DNA of 64,000 nucleotides from Palsa-601 sp963801185 (GTDB lineage: Bacteria > Actinomycetota > Acidimicrobiia > Acidimicrobiales > Bog-793): assembly GCA_963801185.1 (NCBI GenBank), contig CAWDDW010000001.1, positions 434,001 through 498,000 on the forward strand. The letters are read 5' to 3'. Positions 55,980 through 64,000 of this stretch are shown one piece after another (the stretch's first letter is position 1; each line of letters begins with the position of its first letter). Under the pieces are notes generated by a model. That model saw only the letters and a program-made list of their open reading frames with translations. It did not search any database and was not told where the DNA came from. The translations under genes were made by a program, and so were the position numbers.

Positions 55980-56866
55980 GCACGAGCACAGACGGTTCCA
56001 CCGCCGATGACCGGCTCGCCGACAGGAGTGCCGGCCACGACGACCGGCCATCGCTCGCTGTCTTCAAGTTCGCGTCGTGCGATGGCTGCCAGCTGAGCCT
56101 GCTCGACTGCGAGGACGAGCTCCTTGCGCTCGCTGGCGCTGTCCGCATCGCCCACTTCACCGAGATGTCCCGGGCCACCACCAGAGGCCCCTACGACGTG
56201 TCGCTCGTCGAGGGCTCGATAACGACCGCGGCCGACCTGCGGCGGATCGAGGACATCCGGGCCAACTCGCACCAACTGATCACGATCGGTGCATGCGCCA
56301 CCGCCGGTGGAATCCAGGGACTGCGCAACTTCGCCGCTTCGGGTGAGTACGCCGGGATCGTTTACGCCCACCCCGAGTACATCTCCTCGCTCGACACCTC
56401 CACCCCGATCTCGTCTCACGTGGTTGTGGACTACGAGCTCCACGGTTGCCCGATCGACCGCCACCAGCTGTTGGAGGTCCTCATCGCCTCGCTCGCCGGC
56501 CGGAGGCCGGTCGTCCCCGGCTACTCGGTCTGCCAGGAGTGCAAAGGTCGGGGAACGGTGTGCCTGCTCGTCGCCGAAGGAGCCCCCTGCATGGGGCCGG
56601 TCACCCGCTCGGGGTGCGGCGGGTTGTGCCCATCCGTCGGCCGCGCGTGCTTCGGCTGTTACGGCCCGACCGACACTGCCAACACGGCCTCACTTGCCGC
56701 CCAATTCCTGAGAAACGGCCTCTCTCCGCCCGAGGTAGCCCGCCTCTTTCGCACCTTCAACGCCAACGCACCCTCGTTCCGCGAGGAGTCGATCGCCCAG
56801 GGTGCCCCCGTTCCGATCGCCTTTGCTCTCAAGGCGGGCGCGTCGGCTGGTGGTGAGCCCCGATGA
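55976..56866 (+). CDS. hyhS: [NiFe] hydrogenase small (delta) subunit
   Basis: 296 residues. The proximal cluster ligands start at FKFASCDGCQLSLLDCE, then GACATAGGIQGLRN, YELHGCPIDRHQLLE, CQECKGRGTVC and CPSVGRACFGCYGP, covering the proximal, medial and distal [4Fe-4S] clusters of group 3b small subunits. No twin-arginine signal, so it is cytosolic. It is coupled on both sides by 4-base overlaps. Confidence 0.92.
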   Translation: MSTSTDGSTADDRLADRSAGHDDRPSLAVFKFASCDGCQLSLLDCEDELLALAGAVRIAHFTEMSRATTRGPYDVSLVEGSITTAADLRRIEDIRANSHQLITIGACATAGGIQGLRNFAASGEYAGIVYAHPEYISSLDTSTPISSHVVVDYELHGCPIDRHQLLEVLIASLAGRRPVVPGYSVCQECKGRGTVCLLVAEGAPCMGPVTRSGCGGLCPSVGRACFGCYGPTDTANTASLAAQFLRNGLSPPEVARLFRTFNANAPSFREESIAQGAPVPIAFALKAGASAGGEPR

Positions 56867-58167
56867 GCCACGGTTCGCGTTCGACACGCACTATCGGAGT
56901 CGAGGGCCTTGCCCGCGTCGAAGGCGAGGGCTCGCTGCGGGTGGTCGTCGACGACGGTCGGGTGACCGACGTCGCTCTCGAGATCTTCGAACCGCCTCGC
57001 TATTTCGAGGCAATGCTCGTGGGCCGTCACTTCAGCGAGGCTCCCGACCTGACAGCGCGGATCTGCGGGATCTGCCCGGTGGCGTACCAGATGAGCGCGT
57101 GCGCAGCGATGGAGGAGGCATGCGGGGTAACCGTCGGCGAGCGGATCTCTTCGCTCAGGCGGCTGCTCTACTGCGGGGAGTGGATCCAGAGCCATGCCCT
57201 CCACGTCTACCTTCTGCACGCGCCGGACTTCCTCGGCTGCCAGGACGCTGTGCAGCTCGCCGAGCGAGACCCTGCCGCCGTGCAGCGCGGGCTCGATCTC
57301 AAGCGGACGGGGAACCTCGTCATGGAGACGGTCGGTGGCCGAGCGATCCACCCGGTCAACGTCCGGGTCGGCGGCTTCTACAGCGCTCCCGATCGAGAGG
57401 CTGTTGCGGCGTTGGCCGACCCGCTCCGCAGGGCCCGCGACGGCGCTCTGGCGACAGTCGAATGGGTCGCGGGGTTCGACTTTCCTGACGTCTCGGGTGA
57501 ATACCGCTTCGTGGCGCTACACGACGAGGGTCGCTACGCAATCGAGCGCGGCCGGCCGGCGTCGTCCGATGGCCTTGACCTGAGCCCTGGCGAGTTCGCC
57601 GACCTGGTGGTAGAAGAGCACGTCGCCCGCTCGACCGCCCTCCACGCGCGCCTCGGTGGGCGCGACGAGTACCTCACCGGGCCGCTCGCCCGGTACGCGC
57701 TCAACTCGGGCACGCTCCCGCTGCTAGCGACCCAGGCGGCATCAAGCGCCGGTTTGGGCGAGATCTGCACGAACCCGTTCCGCAGCATCGTCGTGCGAGC
57801 AGTGGAGCTGGTGTTCGCCTGTGACGAGGCGCTGTCGCTCGTCGAGGCGTACGAACCGCCCGATCCTCCTGCCGCTGAGGTCACCCCGCGGGCCGGCTCG
57901 GGCGCGGGCGCGACAGAAGCACCGAGGGGCATGCTGCTCCAGCGCTATGAGCTCGACGGCGAGGGCATGATCCGCACGGCGCGCATCGTCCCGCCCACCT
58001 CCCAGAATCAGCTGACCATCGAGGCCGATCTGCGCCGCGTGGTCGAGGAGTCGCTCGATCTCGGAAACGACGAACTCCAGTGGCGCTGCGAGCAGGCCGT
58101 GCGCAACCACGACCCCTGCATCTCCTGTGCCGCCCACTTCCTCGACATCTCGGTGGTCTCTTCATGA
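56863..58167 (+). CDS. hyhL: [NiFe] hydrogenase large (alpha) subunit
   Basis: 434 residues. Both nickel-binding motifs are intact: L1 RICGICPVAYQ near residue 65 and L2 DPCISCAAHF close to the C terminus. After the L2 histidine nine residues (FLDISVVSS) remain, a peptide that a maturation protease would remove; that protease gene is next. The complete motif set argues for an active H2-oxidising or H2-evolving enzyme. Confidence 0.94.
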   Translation: MSHGSRSTRTIGVEGLARVEGEGSLRVVVDDGRVTDVALEIFEPPRYFEAMLVGRHFSEAPDLTARICGICPVAYQMSACAAMEEACGVTVGERISSLRRLLYCGEWIQSHALHVYLLHAPDFLGCQDAVQLAERDPAAVQRGLDLKRTGNLVMETVGGRAIHPVNVRVGGFYSAPDREAVAALADPLRRARDGALATVEWVAGFDFPDVSGEYRFVALHDEGRYAIERGRPASSDGLDLSPGEFADLVVEEHVARSTALHARLGGRDEYLTGPLARYALNSGTLPLLATQAASSAGLGEICTNPFRSIVVRAVELVFACDEALSLVEAYEPPDPPAAEVTPRAGSGAGATEAPRGMLLQRYELDGEGMIRTARIVPPTSQNQLTIEADLRRVVEESLDLGNDELQWRCEQAVRNHDPCISCAAHFLDISVVSS

Positions 58168-58646
58168 CCAGCCGAATCGTCGTGGCCGGGATCGGGAACG
58201 AGTACCGCCGTGACGACGGTGTTGGCCCGTTGGTGGCGGCTCGAGCCGTCGAGGAGATCGGCACTGCCCGCAACGTCGGCCCGCTGGTCGACCCGCTCGA
58301 TCTCCTCGGGCACTGGGATGGCGCCGACCTCGCCGTCGTGATCGACGCCGTGCACTCAGGGACAGCGCCGGGAAACATCTGCGTGGTCGACCTGGAGCCG
58401 GCCGGCGCCGAGCGGGACGCTTCCGACCGCAGAGCCGGAGCGACCAGCACGCACGGGATCGGGCTGCCCGGGGTATGGCGTCTCGCCCGCGCGATCGACC
58501 GAGCGCCTTCGCGAGTGGTCATCGTGGGTATCGAGGGAGAGGACTTCGGGAGCGGGAGCGGCCTCAGTCCGGCGGTAGAGCGAGCGGTCCCACGGGCCGT
58601 CCACCAGGTGGTCGATCTGATCAGGGAGGTCAGGGTATGTGTATGA
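58164..58646 (+). CDS. Hydrogenase maturation endopeptidase (HyaD/HycI family)
   Basis: 160 residues from ATG 58164, overlapping the large-subunit stop. VVAGIGNEYRRDDGVGP near the N terminus and DAVHSGTAPGNI in the middle are the nickel-recognising motifs of the family; STHGIGLPGVWRLA follows. It cleaves the C-terminal extension of the large subunit after nickel insertion. Confidence 0.93.
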   Translation: MTSRIVVAGIGNEYRRDDGVGPLVAARAVEEIGTARNVGPLVDPLDLLGHWDGADLAVVIDAVHSGTAPGNICVVDLEPAGAERDASDRRAGATSTHGIGLPGVWRLARAIDRAPSRVVIVGIEGEDFGSGSGLSPAVERAVPRAVHQVVDLIREVRVCV

Positions 58647-58900
58647 GCAGGCTCCACCAGGTGCTCGGCCCCGCCGGGCCTGGAGCCGTCGAGGTCGCGG
58701 ACCTCGACGGGGCTGTTCACCGCGTGTCGTTGCTCGCCCTCGACGGCCCTGCACCCTTGCCAGGGCAATGGCTGACCGTCCACAGCGGGTACGCCATAGA
58801 TCGAGTCGACTCCGCTGAAGCCGAGGCCGTTGCCGCCGAGTTGCGGCTGGCAGCGCCAAGCGCGTCAGCCGGGGCGACCGAGCGGGAGGTGCCGGCGTGA
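58637..58900 (+). CDS. hypC: HypC/HupF-family hydrogenase maturation chaperone
   Basis: 87 residues starting Met-Cys-Met (MCMSRLHQVL); the N-terminal Cys2 is the conserved ligand that holds the Fe(CN)2CO precursor in HypC. The beta-barrel part AVEVADLDGAVHRVSLLALD and WLTVHSGYAIDRVD fit the family. ATG 58637 lies 10 bases inside the protease gene, with GGGAGGT upstream. The other pleiotropic factors (HypA, B, D, E, F) are not in the window. Confidence 0.85.
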   Translation: MCMSRLHQVLGPAGPGAVEVADLDGAVHRVSLLALDGPAPLPGQWLTVHSGYAIDRVDSAEAEAVAAELRLAAPSASAGATEREVPA

Positions 58901-59901
58901 TGCGCCGGAGCAACGGTGGCCTGCCCGGCGTAGCGGTCGCCGGGATGACCGCCGTCATAAGCGGGCTCTCGGTGTTCGTGAACAGCTACGGCGTGCATGC
59001 CGTAGCCTCGCCCTCCGTCTACACCACTGCCAAGAACCTTGTGGCCACGTTGGTGCTAGCCACGTGCGCCCTGGTCGCCTGGCGCGTCCGAACTCGACAG
59101 CCGTCCTCACCGGGGTCGAGATTCGTCGCCGTGACCGAAGGGGCACGCCCGGCCGGAGCGACACGCCAAGGCGGGCGCACATGGGGCGTCGCCCGCCTAG
59201 CCGGACTGGCTTATGTCGGTGTGGTCGGCGGCGGGATCGCGTTCGTCCTCTTCTTCAACGGTCTGGCGCAAACGAGCGCCACACCTGCGGCCTTCTGGCG
59301 AGACACACTCGTCATCTGGGTCGCGGTGATGGCCCTGCCGTTCCTCCGAGAGCGAGTCACCTGGTGGAACATCGCCGCCATCGGCCTCCTGATCGTCGGT
59401 CAGGTCTCGATCGCGGGTGGTGTCGGAAGCCTGGTCGCAGACCGCGGCGAGCTGCTCGTCCTCGCAGCGACGGTGCTGTGGGCGGTCGAGGTCGTCGTCG
59501 CCAAGCTGTTGTTGCGTGACATCGCCCCTGCGGCCATCGCACTGGTGCGCATGGGGGTCGGGGCCCTCGCCCTCATCGCCTACCTTGCCTCCACCGGAGC
59601 GCTTCACTCCCTCGTCGCCCTCGATGCCCGCCAGATCGGTTGGGCTCTCCTGACAGGTCTCCTTCTCGGCGCTTACGTCGGCACGTGGATGACCGCACTG
59701 GCAAGAGCCCGTGCGCTCGACGTGACGTCCATCCTCGTCGCGAGCGCGCTGCTGACAGCGCTGCTACAGGCCGCGGCGGGGACCGCTTCGCTGGCACCGC
59801 AAGCCCTCGGCCTAGTCCTCATCGTGGTCGGTGCCGGCGTTGTGATCCGAATGAGCCTCCGTCATCCGCCGGCACGCCAAGGCGAGGTCGCCAGCAGATG
59901 A
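58897..59901 (+). CDS. EamA/DMT-superfamily membrane transporter in the hydrogenase operon
   Basis: 334 residues with ten predicted membrane segments in two EamA-like halves (GMTAVISGLSVFVNSYGVHA ... LLVLAATVLWAVEVVVAKLL). It contains TPAAFWRDTLVIWVAVMALPFLRE (split), a typical helix 4-5 region. The cargo is unknown. It overlaps hypC (stop/start GTGATG) and the following gene, so it is part of the operon rather than a passer-by; a role in metal or nucleotide supply would be a guess. Confidence 0.8.
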   Translation: MMRRSNGGLPGVAVAGMTAVISGLSVFVNSYGVHAVASPSVYTTAKNLVATLVLATCALVAWRVRTRQPSSPGSRFVAVTEGARPAGATRQGGRTWGVARLAGLAYVGVVGGGIAFVLFFNGLAQTSATPAAFWRDTLVIWVAVMALPFLRERVTWWNIAAIGLLIVGQVSIAGGVGSLVADRGELLVLAATVLWAVEVVVAKLLLRDIAPAAIALVRMGVGALALIAYLASTGALHSLVALDARQIGWALLTGLLLGAYVGTWMTALARARALDVTSILVASALLTALLQAAAGTASLAPQALGLVLIVVGAGVVIRMSLRHPPARQGEVASR

Positions 59902-60743
59902 GCGGTGGACGCCTCACCGGCGGTAGAGGGGATGTTGCCACCGACAGACCTGCGCGCGACCGGAGGCCTCGAGCGCCCCTCACTCCCGGACCGGTCCTCT
60001 TCGCCCGCTACGCGTATCCCCCGAACTCGCTCGGCTACTGCGGCCCGTCGGACCCGTCCGCCCTCCTCCAAGCGGCTTCGGACGGCACGGACCTCGTCGA
60101 GCTCGGACATCTGGCGGCCCGCTTCGAAGGAGCGTGGCCGTATCTACAGCTGATCGCCGCTTGCAACGGCATCGCCAACCCCCTCGACAGGCGCGTCGTC
60201 GAGGCCTACTGGGTCGGCAACGAGCTCGTCGACCGAGTACCCCCGTCGGCTCTGATCAGGTCCCTCGGCGAACGGTTCGCGGCGCGAGCTGGCCGCCGTC
60301 TCGACCCGCTCGTGTCGGCGGTGCCGGCGGGTGGCGTCCCCCAGCACGGTTTCCACGTCTTTGCCGTCTATCCCTGGCTCGGCCTGCTGCGCGCCGGCAT
60401 GGAAGGCCCGCCCCTCGAGGTCCTCGACCGATGCCGTATCCGTTGGGGTCGCATCGAGGCGGTGACCGGTGACGTCGCCTCGGTCCGCAGCCGCGCACTG
60501 TCGTTCGACGGCTCGAAGCTCGTCCTCGGCCAAGAACGCGTCGAGGCGGTGCGGTGCAGCGTCGAGGGGGTTGGCCTGGCCGTCGACATGCGACCCGGCG
60601 ACACCGTGTCGCTCCACTGGGATTGGGTGTGCGACCGGCTCTCCCCGAGTGCGCTCTCCTGGCTCGAGAGCTGTACACGCCGCAACCTGGCCGCTGTCAA
60701 TTCCCTCGAGATGCCAGGTCCTGCGGTGGTGTGTGACGCCTGA
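59898..60743 (+). CDS. Hydrogenase-operon protein of unknown function (possibly DUF6390-like)
   Basis: 281 residues from ATG 59898, coupled to the transporter by a 4-base overlap. After a basic 30-residue leader the conserved part begins FARYAYPPNSLGYCGPSD, with YLQLIAACNGIANPLDRRVVEAYW (split), HGFHVFAVYPWLGLL and a terminal VSLHWDWVCDRLS. It has several conserved-looking Cys, His and Trp residues but no known catalytic motif. I believe similar proteins accompany actinobacterial hydrogenases, but the family name is from memory. Confidence 0.7.
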   Translation: MSGGRLTGGRGDVATDRPARDRRPRAPLTPGPVLFARYAYPPNSLGYCGPSDPSALLQAASDGTDLVELGHLAARFEGAWPYLQLIAACNGIANPLDRRVVEAYWVGNELVDRVPPSALIRSLGERFAARAGRRLDPLVSAVPAGGVPQHGFHVFAVYPWLGLLRAGMEGPPLEVLDRCRIRWGRIEAVTGDVASVRSRALSFDGSKLVLGQERVEAVRCSVEGVGLAVDMRPGDTVSLHWDWVCDRLSPSALSWLESCTRRNLAAVNSLEMPGPAVVCDA

Positions 60744-60777
60744 GCCTGTTCGTCCGAGTCACGGATCGGCGAAGCGA

Positions 60778-61899
60778 CTAGGTATACCAGTTGACGGCCG
60801 CGCCGCCATCGGCGAGGGACAGCTCCGTGAGCGTGCTGTCACCTGGGCTGACAACCCAGACAAAGTCGTTGTAGACGACGAGGCCCGTAGGGTTGACGAA
60901 GTCGGGATCGGGGACGTTGGTATTGCACTCGTACCAGTTGCCGTCAGTCGTGACGGAGTCGATCTGCGTCACCATCGGGCTGGAGCCGGGCGGGGTGACC
61001 ACGTACACCTCGCGATCATGGGCGACGACGACAGTCGGGTGCCAGAACCCGTAGTTGGCATTGTTGCTGGAGTTCGTAATCACCTGGACGAGTTTCCCGG
61101 CCGTCGTGATCTCGGTGACCTGACTCAATGCGCTGTCCGAGATCCAAAGGTGGGTTCCGTCGAAGGCCACTCCGGCCGGGCTCTCCAAGCCGTCACTCGC
61201 CGCATTCACGTACCGGAGGAACACGCCAGTGCTCGCTTGGAATTCCGTCGCCGCGCCCGCGAGCGCGTCAGTGGTGGAGCCGCCGGTGTCGTTGGTGACC
61301 CATATGTTGAGCCCGGCCAGCGCAATGGCATCGGGGTCGTCGAAGCCGTAACGGCTGTCGCTCTCATTGGACAGCACCTGCACGAGCGATCCCGTCGAAT
61401 CGCTGAACTCGGTGACACTGTTGCCGGCGCTGTTGACCACCCAGACGTCGCCGCCGTGCACCAATATCGCGCTCGGTCCGTCGAAGCCGTAGCTCGCCCC
61501 TTGAACGATCTGTACCAAGGAGCCGTTAGTCGCGCTCAGTTCGGTCACCGATCCGGCCTGATTCACGACGAACACATCCGTACCGTCGCCCGCGACGGCA
61601 TCCGGACCGTTGAACCCGTACGAAGCGCCGGAGATCGTCCGGAGCACTTTGCCCGCCGTGGTCATCTCGGTCACCGAGTCGTTCCCGGCGTTGACGATCC
61701 AGAGGTGTCCACCAACGACCGCGATCGCTACCGGCTCATCGAGGCCGATCGAGGTCACGGCCGGTTGCGACCGGCCGCTCGGCCGCACGGTCGCGCCCGC
61801 CGCGCTCGCTGCTCCGATCGACGCCGTCACGCACATGATCGCCGCAACTGCCGCCCCTGCTGCCTGGCGGCGGTGAACGGAGAGTAACCATCGCGCCAT
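60778..61899 (-). CDS. Secreted beta-propeller repeat protein
   Basis: 373 residues from ATG 61899. A signal peptide (AAGAAVAAIMCVTASIGAAS) ends near residue 35. The rest is six or seven repeats of about 50 residues, each with a hydrophobic strand of the type LWIVN/VWVVN and a loop such as SYGFNGPDAV, SYGFDGPSAI, RYGFDDPDAI or NYGFWHPTVV, plus SVTELSATNGSLVQI-like strands. This is the pattern of NHL/YncE-like propellers. It is probably an extracellular binding protein. It converges on the hydrogenase operon. Confidence 0.8.
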   Translation of the reverse strand: MARWLLSVHRRQAAGAAVAAIMCVTASIGAASAAGATVRPSGRSQPAVTSIGLDEPVAIAVVGGHLWIVNAGNDSVTEMTTAGKVLRTISGASYGFNGPDAVAGDGTDVFVVNQAGSVTELSATNGSLVQIVQGASYGFDGPSAILVHGGDVWVVNSAGNSVTEFSDSTGSLVQVLSNESDSRYGFDDPDAIALAGLNIWVTNDTGGSTTDALAGAATEFQASTGVFLRYVNAASDGLESPAGVAFDGTHLWISDSALSQVTEITTAGKLVQVITNSSNNANYGFWHPTVVVAHDREVYVVTPPGSSPMVTQIDSVTTDGNWYECNTNVPDPDFVNPTGLVVYNDFVWVVSPGDSTLTELSLADGGAAVNWYT

Positions 61900-61979
61900 T
61901 TCGTCACCTTTTCCTCGCGAACGCTGAAGGGCCCGACTCACAAGCTTGAAGCCTCCCGCCACTTCGACACTCTACGCTG

Positions 61980-62984
61980 CTACGTCTCGAGCCGGTAGAC
62001 CCTCGTCGCCGTGCCGAAGAACATGGCGTCGCGGTCGTGGCTGGAGAACGGTGCTGCGATCTTCTTGAGGGCGTTCCAGAGCACACGGTACGAAAGCGAC
62101 ATCCGGTCGACTGGGAAGTTCGACTCGAACATGCAGCGCTCCGGCCCGAAGCACTCGATCGCATGCAGGTAATACCGCTGCTGCTCGGCCACGAACTCGT
62201 CGGACGTCGGAGGCCTCTCGGCCTGGTGCCAACCGAATCCGTTGTCCGGCATCGCTAGCCCGCCCAACTTGGCGACGACGTTCTCGCACCTCGCGATCTC
62301 GACGATGTCTGCCCGCCAGGCCTCGAAGATCTCCTCCCGACGGTCGGCGTAGACCCCGACGCCAAGTGGCGTTCCGAAGTGGTCGAGAACCATGAGCGTG
62401 TCGGGAACCGCCCGCGCGAGTGCGGCGAAGTCGCGATTCTGATGGTGGTAGTGCCATGTGTCGTAGGTGAGAGATCGCTCGCCTAGACGAACCATGCCGG
62501 CTCGAAAGGCCGGATCGGCGTAAAGACCCTCAGGTGCCCGGCCTCGAATGGTGAGCGCCTCGGGGTGCGGGTCACGGGCGCCGGAATGACGGATGCCCCG
62601 GAACAACCCCCGACCGAGAGCCTCGTGCGCGTCGAGCACCTCGTCGAGGTTCTCTGAGTCGGCGAGGTCGGCGTACGCGACGATCCCGCCGATCAACCGA
62701 TTCGGGTCAGCCAGGGCCTCGCCTGCTACGAACTCCGTCTCACCTGCCGGCGCCAGGTATGCCGGACCGCTGGTGCGATATGCGGCCCGGCATTCGACGA
62801 AGACCGTGCGGTCGATCGCATGGCCACTGCCCGTATCCGACGAGAGCTCAGCTAGACCGTACGGCATCGCCCCACCAGCTGGCCACAGGTGATGATGCGA
62901 ATCGACAATGCGCTGGGCCGGGTCGAGGACGTCCTCGGCGACCTGGTCGAGCCACTCCTGCGTCCTCGGTTCCGGCATGATCAT
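61980..62984 (-). CDS. Amidohydrolase-2-family metal-dependent hydrolase (lactonase/decarboxylase-like)
   Basis: 334 residues from ATG 62984. The N-terminal metal motif is IVDSHHHLWPAGG (HxH), with LDHFGTPLGV and the terminal RCMFESNFPVDR supplying further barrel ligands. The fold is the TIM barrel of L-fuconolactonase and 2-pyrone-4,6-dicarboxylate lactonase relatives. Substrate unknown. The frame is open to 63131, but the upstream part is not family-like; MIMPEPRTQEWLDQ is a plausible true N terminus. Confidence 0.82.
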   Translation of the reverse strand: MIMPEPRTQEWLDQVAEDVLDPAQRIVDSHHHLWPAGGAMPYGLAELSSDTGSGHAIDRTVFVECRAAYRTSGPAYLAPAGETEFVAGEALADPNRLIGGIVAYADLADSENLDEVLDAHEALGRGLFRGIRHSGARDPHPEALTIRGRAPEGLYADPAFRAGMVRLGERSLTYDTWHYHHQNRDFAALARAVPDTLMVLDHFGTPLGVGVYADRREEIFEAWRADIVEIARCENVVAKLGGLAMPDNGFGWHQAERPPTSDEFVAEQQRYYLHAIECFGPERCMFESNFPVDRMSLSYRVLWNALKKIAAPFSSHDRDAMFFGTATRVYRLET

Positions 62985-63207
62985 CGGCTCCTTCGCGCGT
63001 TCGAAGGCAGAACGAGCTTTCACGACCGCCGCGATCGCCGCAAGGCTACTCACCGATCCTCGGCCTGCCCTCCTCGCCTCTCGAAGAGTCTGGTCCAAGT
63101 GACTTTCGCCTCTTGTATCGCGGCGGCACACGCCTGCACCCTGTTGGAAGAGTGTCGAAGGTGCGCTGATCCGAGGTCAGATGACCCCGGTGAGAGAGGT
63201 GATTGCG

Positions 63208-64000
63208 ATGCGCGAGACTTCTGGCCCCCCGATGGATCCGCTTCCCCCGGACACCAATCTGCTCGAACCGGTGATCCAGCATGCCAAGAAGGAACCGGAC
63301 AAGGTGATGGCCGCGTACCGGGACGGCGACCACTTCGTCGATGTGACCGCAGGGCAGTTCTACGAGCGCTGCCGGGCCATCGCCAAGGGCATTGTCGCGA
63401 GTGGGATCGAGCCCGGCGACCGAATTGCGCTCATGGCCCGGACGAGGCTCGAGTGGCTGCTGGTCGACTACGCCATCCTCGCGAGCGGGGCTGTCACGGT
63501 ACCGATCTATGAGACGTCGTCGGCTGAGCAGATGCAGTGGATCGTCGAGGACGCCGACGTCCGGATGCTCGTGGTCGAGACGCCCACGATGCGGGAGTTG
63601 TGGGAGAGGACCGCGACCCTCGTGGGCGCGAGTCCCGAGATCCTCGTCATAGACGACGGGGCGTTGGACGAATTTGCCCGCCGCGGTGTCGCAGTGTCCG
63701 ACTTCACCCTCGACGAGCGCATCCACGCCATCGGGGCCGCCAACGTCGCCACGATCATCTACACCTCGGGTACGACCGGCCGGCCGAAGGGCTGCGTCCT
63801 CACCCACGGGAACCTCCGCGCCAACGTGTGGCAGACCATCGACGCGATCGGGTCGATGCTCGAGACCGACGAGGTCAGCCTGGTGTTCCTGCCGCTTGCC
63901 CACGTGCTCGCCAAGATCATCACCCTCGTCGGCGTCGAGTGGGGAACCAAGGGTGCCTTCGCCAGCGACATGAGCGCCCTCCTCGAAGAGTTCGCCATGG
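63208..64000 (+). CDS. Long-chain acyl-CoA synthetase (FadD15-like), 3' truncated by window edge
   Basis: The first 264 residues or so are present and the frame is open to the window end. The P-loop reads IIYTSGTTGRPKG near residue 190, and the region VPIYETSSAEQMQWIVEDAD is typical of FadD15/ACSL-type enzymes. ATG 63208 was chosen because GAGAGGTG lies 6 bases upstream; ATG 63181 is in frame. It activates long-chain fatty acids. Confidence 0.9.
   Translation, partial: MRETSGPPMDPLPPDTNLLEPVIQHAKKEPDKVMAAYRDGDHFVDVTAGQFYERCRAIAKGIVASGIEPGDRIALMARTRLEWLLVDYAILASGAVTVPIYETSSAEQMQWIVEDADVRMLVVETPTMRELWERTATLVGASPEILVIDDGALDEFARRGVAVSDFTLDERIHAIGAANVATIIYTSGTTGRPKGCVLTHGNLRANVWQTIDAIGSMLETDEVSLVFLPLAHVLAKIITLVGVEWGTKGAFASDMSALLEEFAM

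Overview
The window is a high-GC chromosomal segment, most likely from an actinobacterium (Actinomycetota), and plausibly an Acidimicrobiia-type lineage. The evidence is a set of lineage markers: a fused CofG/CofH F420 synthase, an F420:NADP oxidoreductase-like protein, a MshC-like ligase and a TIGR03083-type protein (both mycothiol-linked), a phosphatidylinositol mannoside locus (pgsA-patA-pimA), and a mycobacteria-like gene order thrS - HIT - pgsA - patA - pimA - pdxS - pdxT - yebC - ruvCAB - yajC - secD - secF. GTG starts and 4-base stop/start overlaps (ATGA, GTGA) are very common, so most genes lie in translationally coupled strings. No rRNA, tRNA, CRISPR array, insertion sequence or prophage was seen.

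Layout. 1-8.7 kb: end of a glycogen branching enzyme, a small secreted protein, glycogen debranching enzyme glgX, F420 synthase fbiC coupled to a LOG-family gene, a small helical protein and an acyl-CoA synthetase. 8.9-12.1 kb: a large GAF/PAS/GGDEF/EAL cyclic-di-GMP protein. 12.1-18.2 kb: glutamate synthase gltBD. 18.4-21.4 kb: thiamine thiazole genes thiO-thiS-thiG-thiD. 21.4-43.5 kb: the long minus-strand housekeeping block (serS, secF, secD, yajC, ruvBAC, yebC, pdxT, pdxS, an M48 protease, pimA, patA, pgsA, HIT, thrS, mshC-like, fno), interrupted by a plus-strand EF-G paralogue. 43.7-53.4 kb: a DsbA-like protein, an ECF sigma/anti-sigma pair facing a DUF4349 lipoprotein, rsgA, a PIG-L deacetylase, an L,D-transpeptidase lipoprotein, an SRPBCC protein, an aquaporin, a rhodanese, and a PadR regulator with a membrane protein. 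53.5-60.7 kb: a nine-gene operon for a group 3b-type [NiFe] hydrogenase (beta, cNMP-binding protein, gamma, small, large, maturation protease, HypC, EamA transporter, a hydrogenase-linked protein of unknown function). 60.8-64 kb: a secreted beta-propeller, an amidohydrolase and the start of a second acyl-CoA synthetase.

The most striking non-gene signal is a set of 13 single-site frame breaks in 12 otherwise well-preserved genes (fbiC, LOG, GGDEF/EAL, gltD, gltB twice, secD, yebC, M48 protease, patA, L,D-transpeptidase, SRPBCC, rhodanese). In nine of them the extra base or bases sit exactly between a purine-ending codon (GAG, GAA or GCA) and a CTC leucine codon, and two more sit directly after GAGCTC or GAGCTG. 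The same heptamers are read straight through in intact genes, so I favour a sequence-specific sequencing or assembly error over programmed recoding, but the pattern is strong enough to test. The feature coordinates below bridge these breaks.
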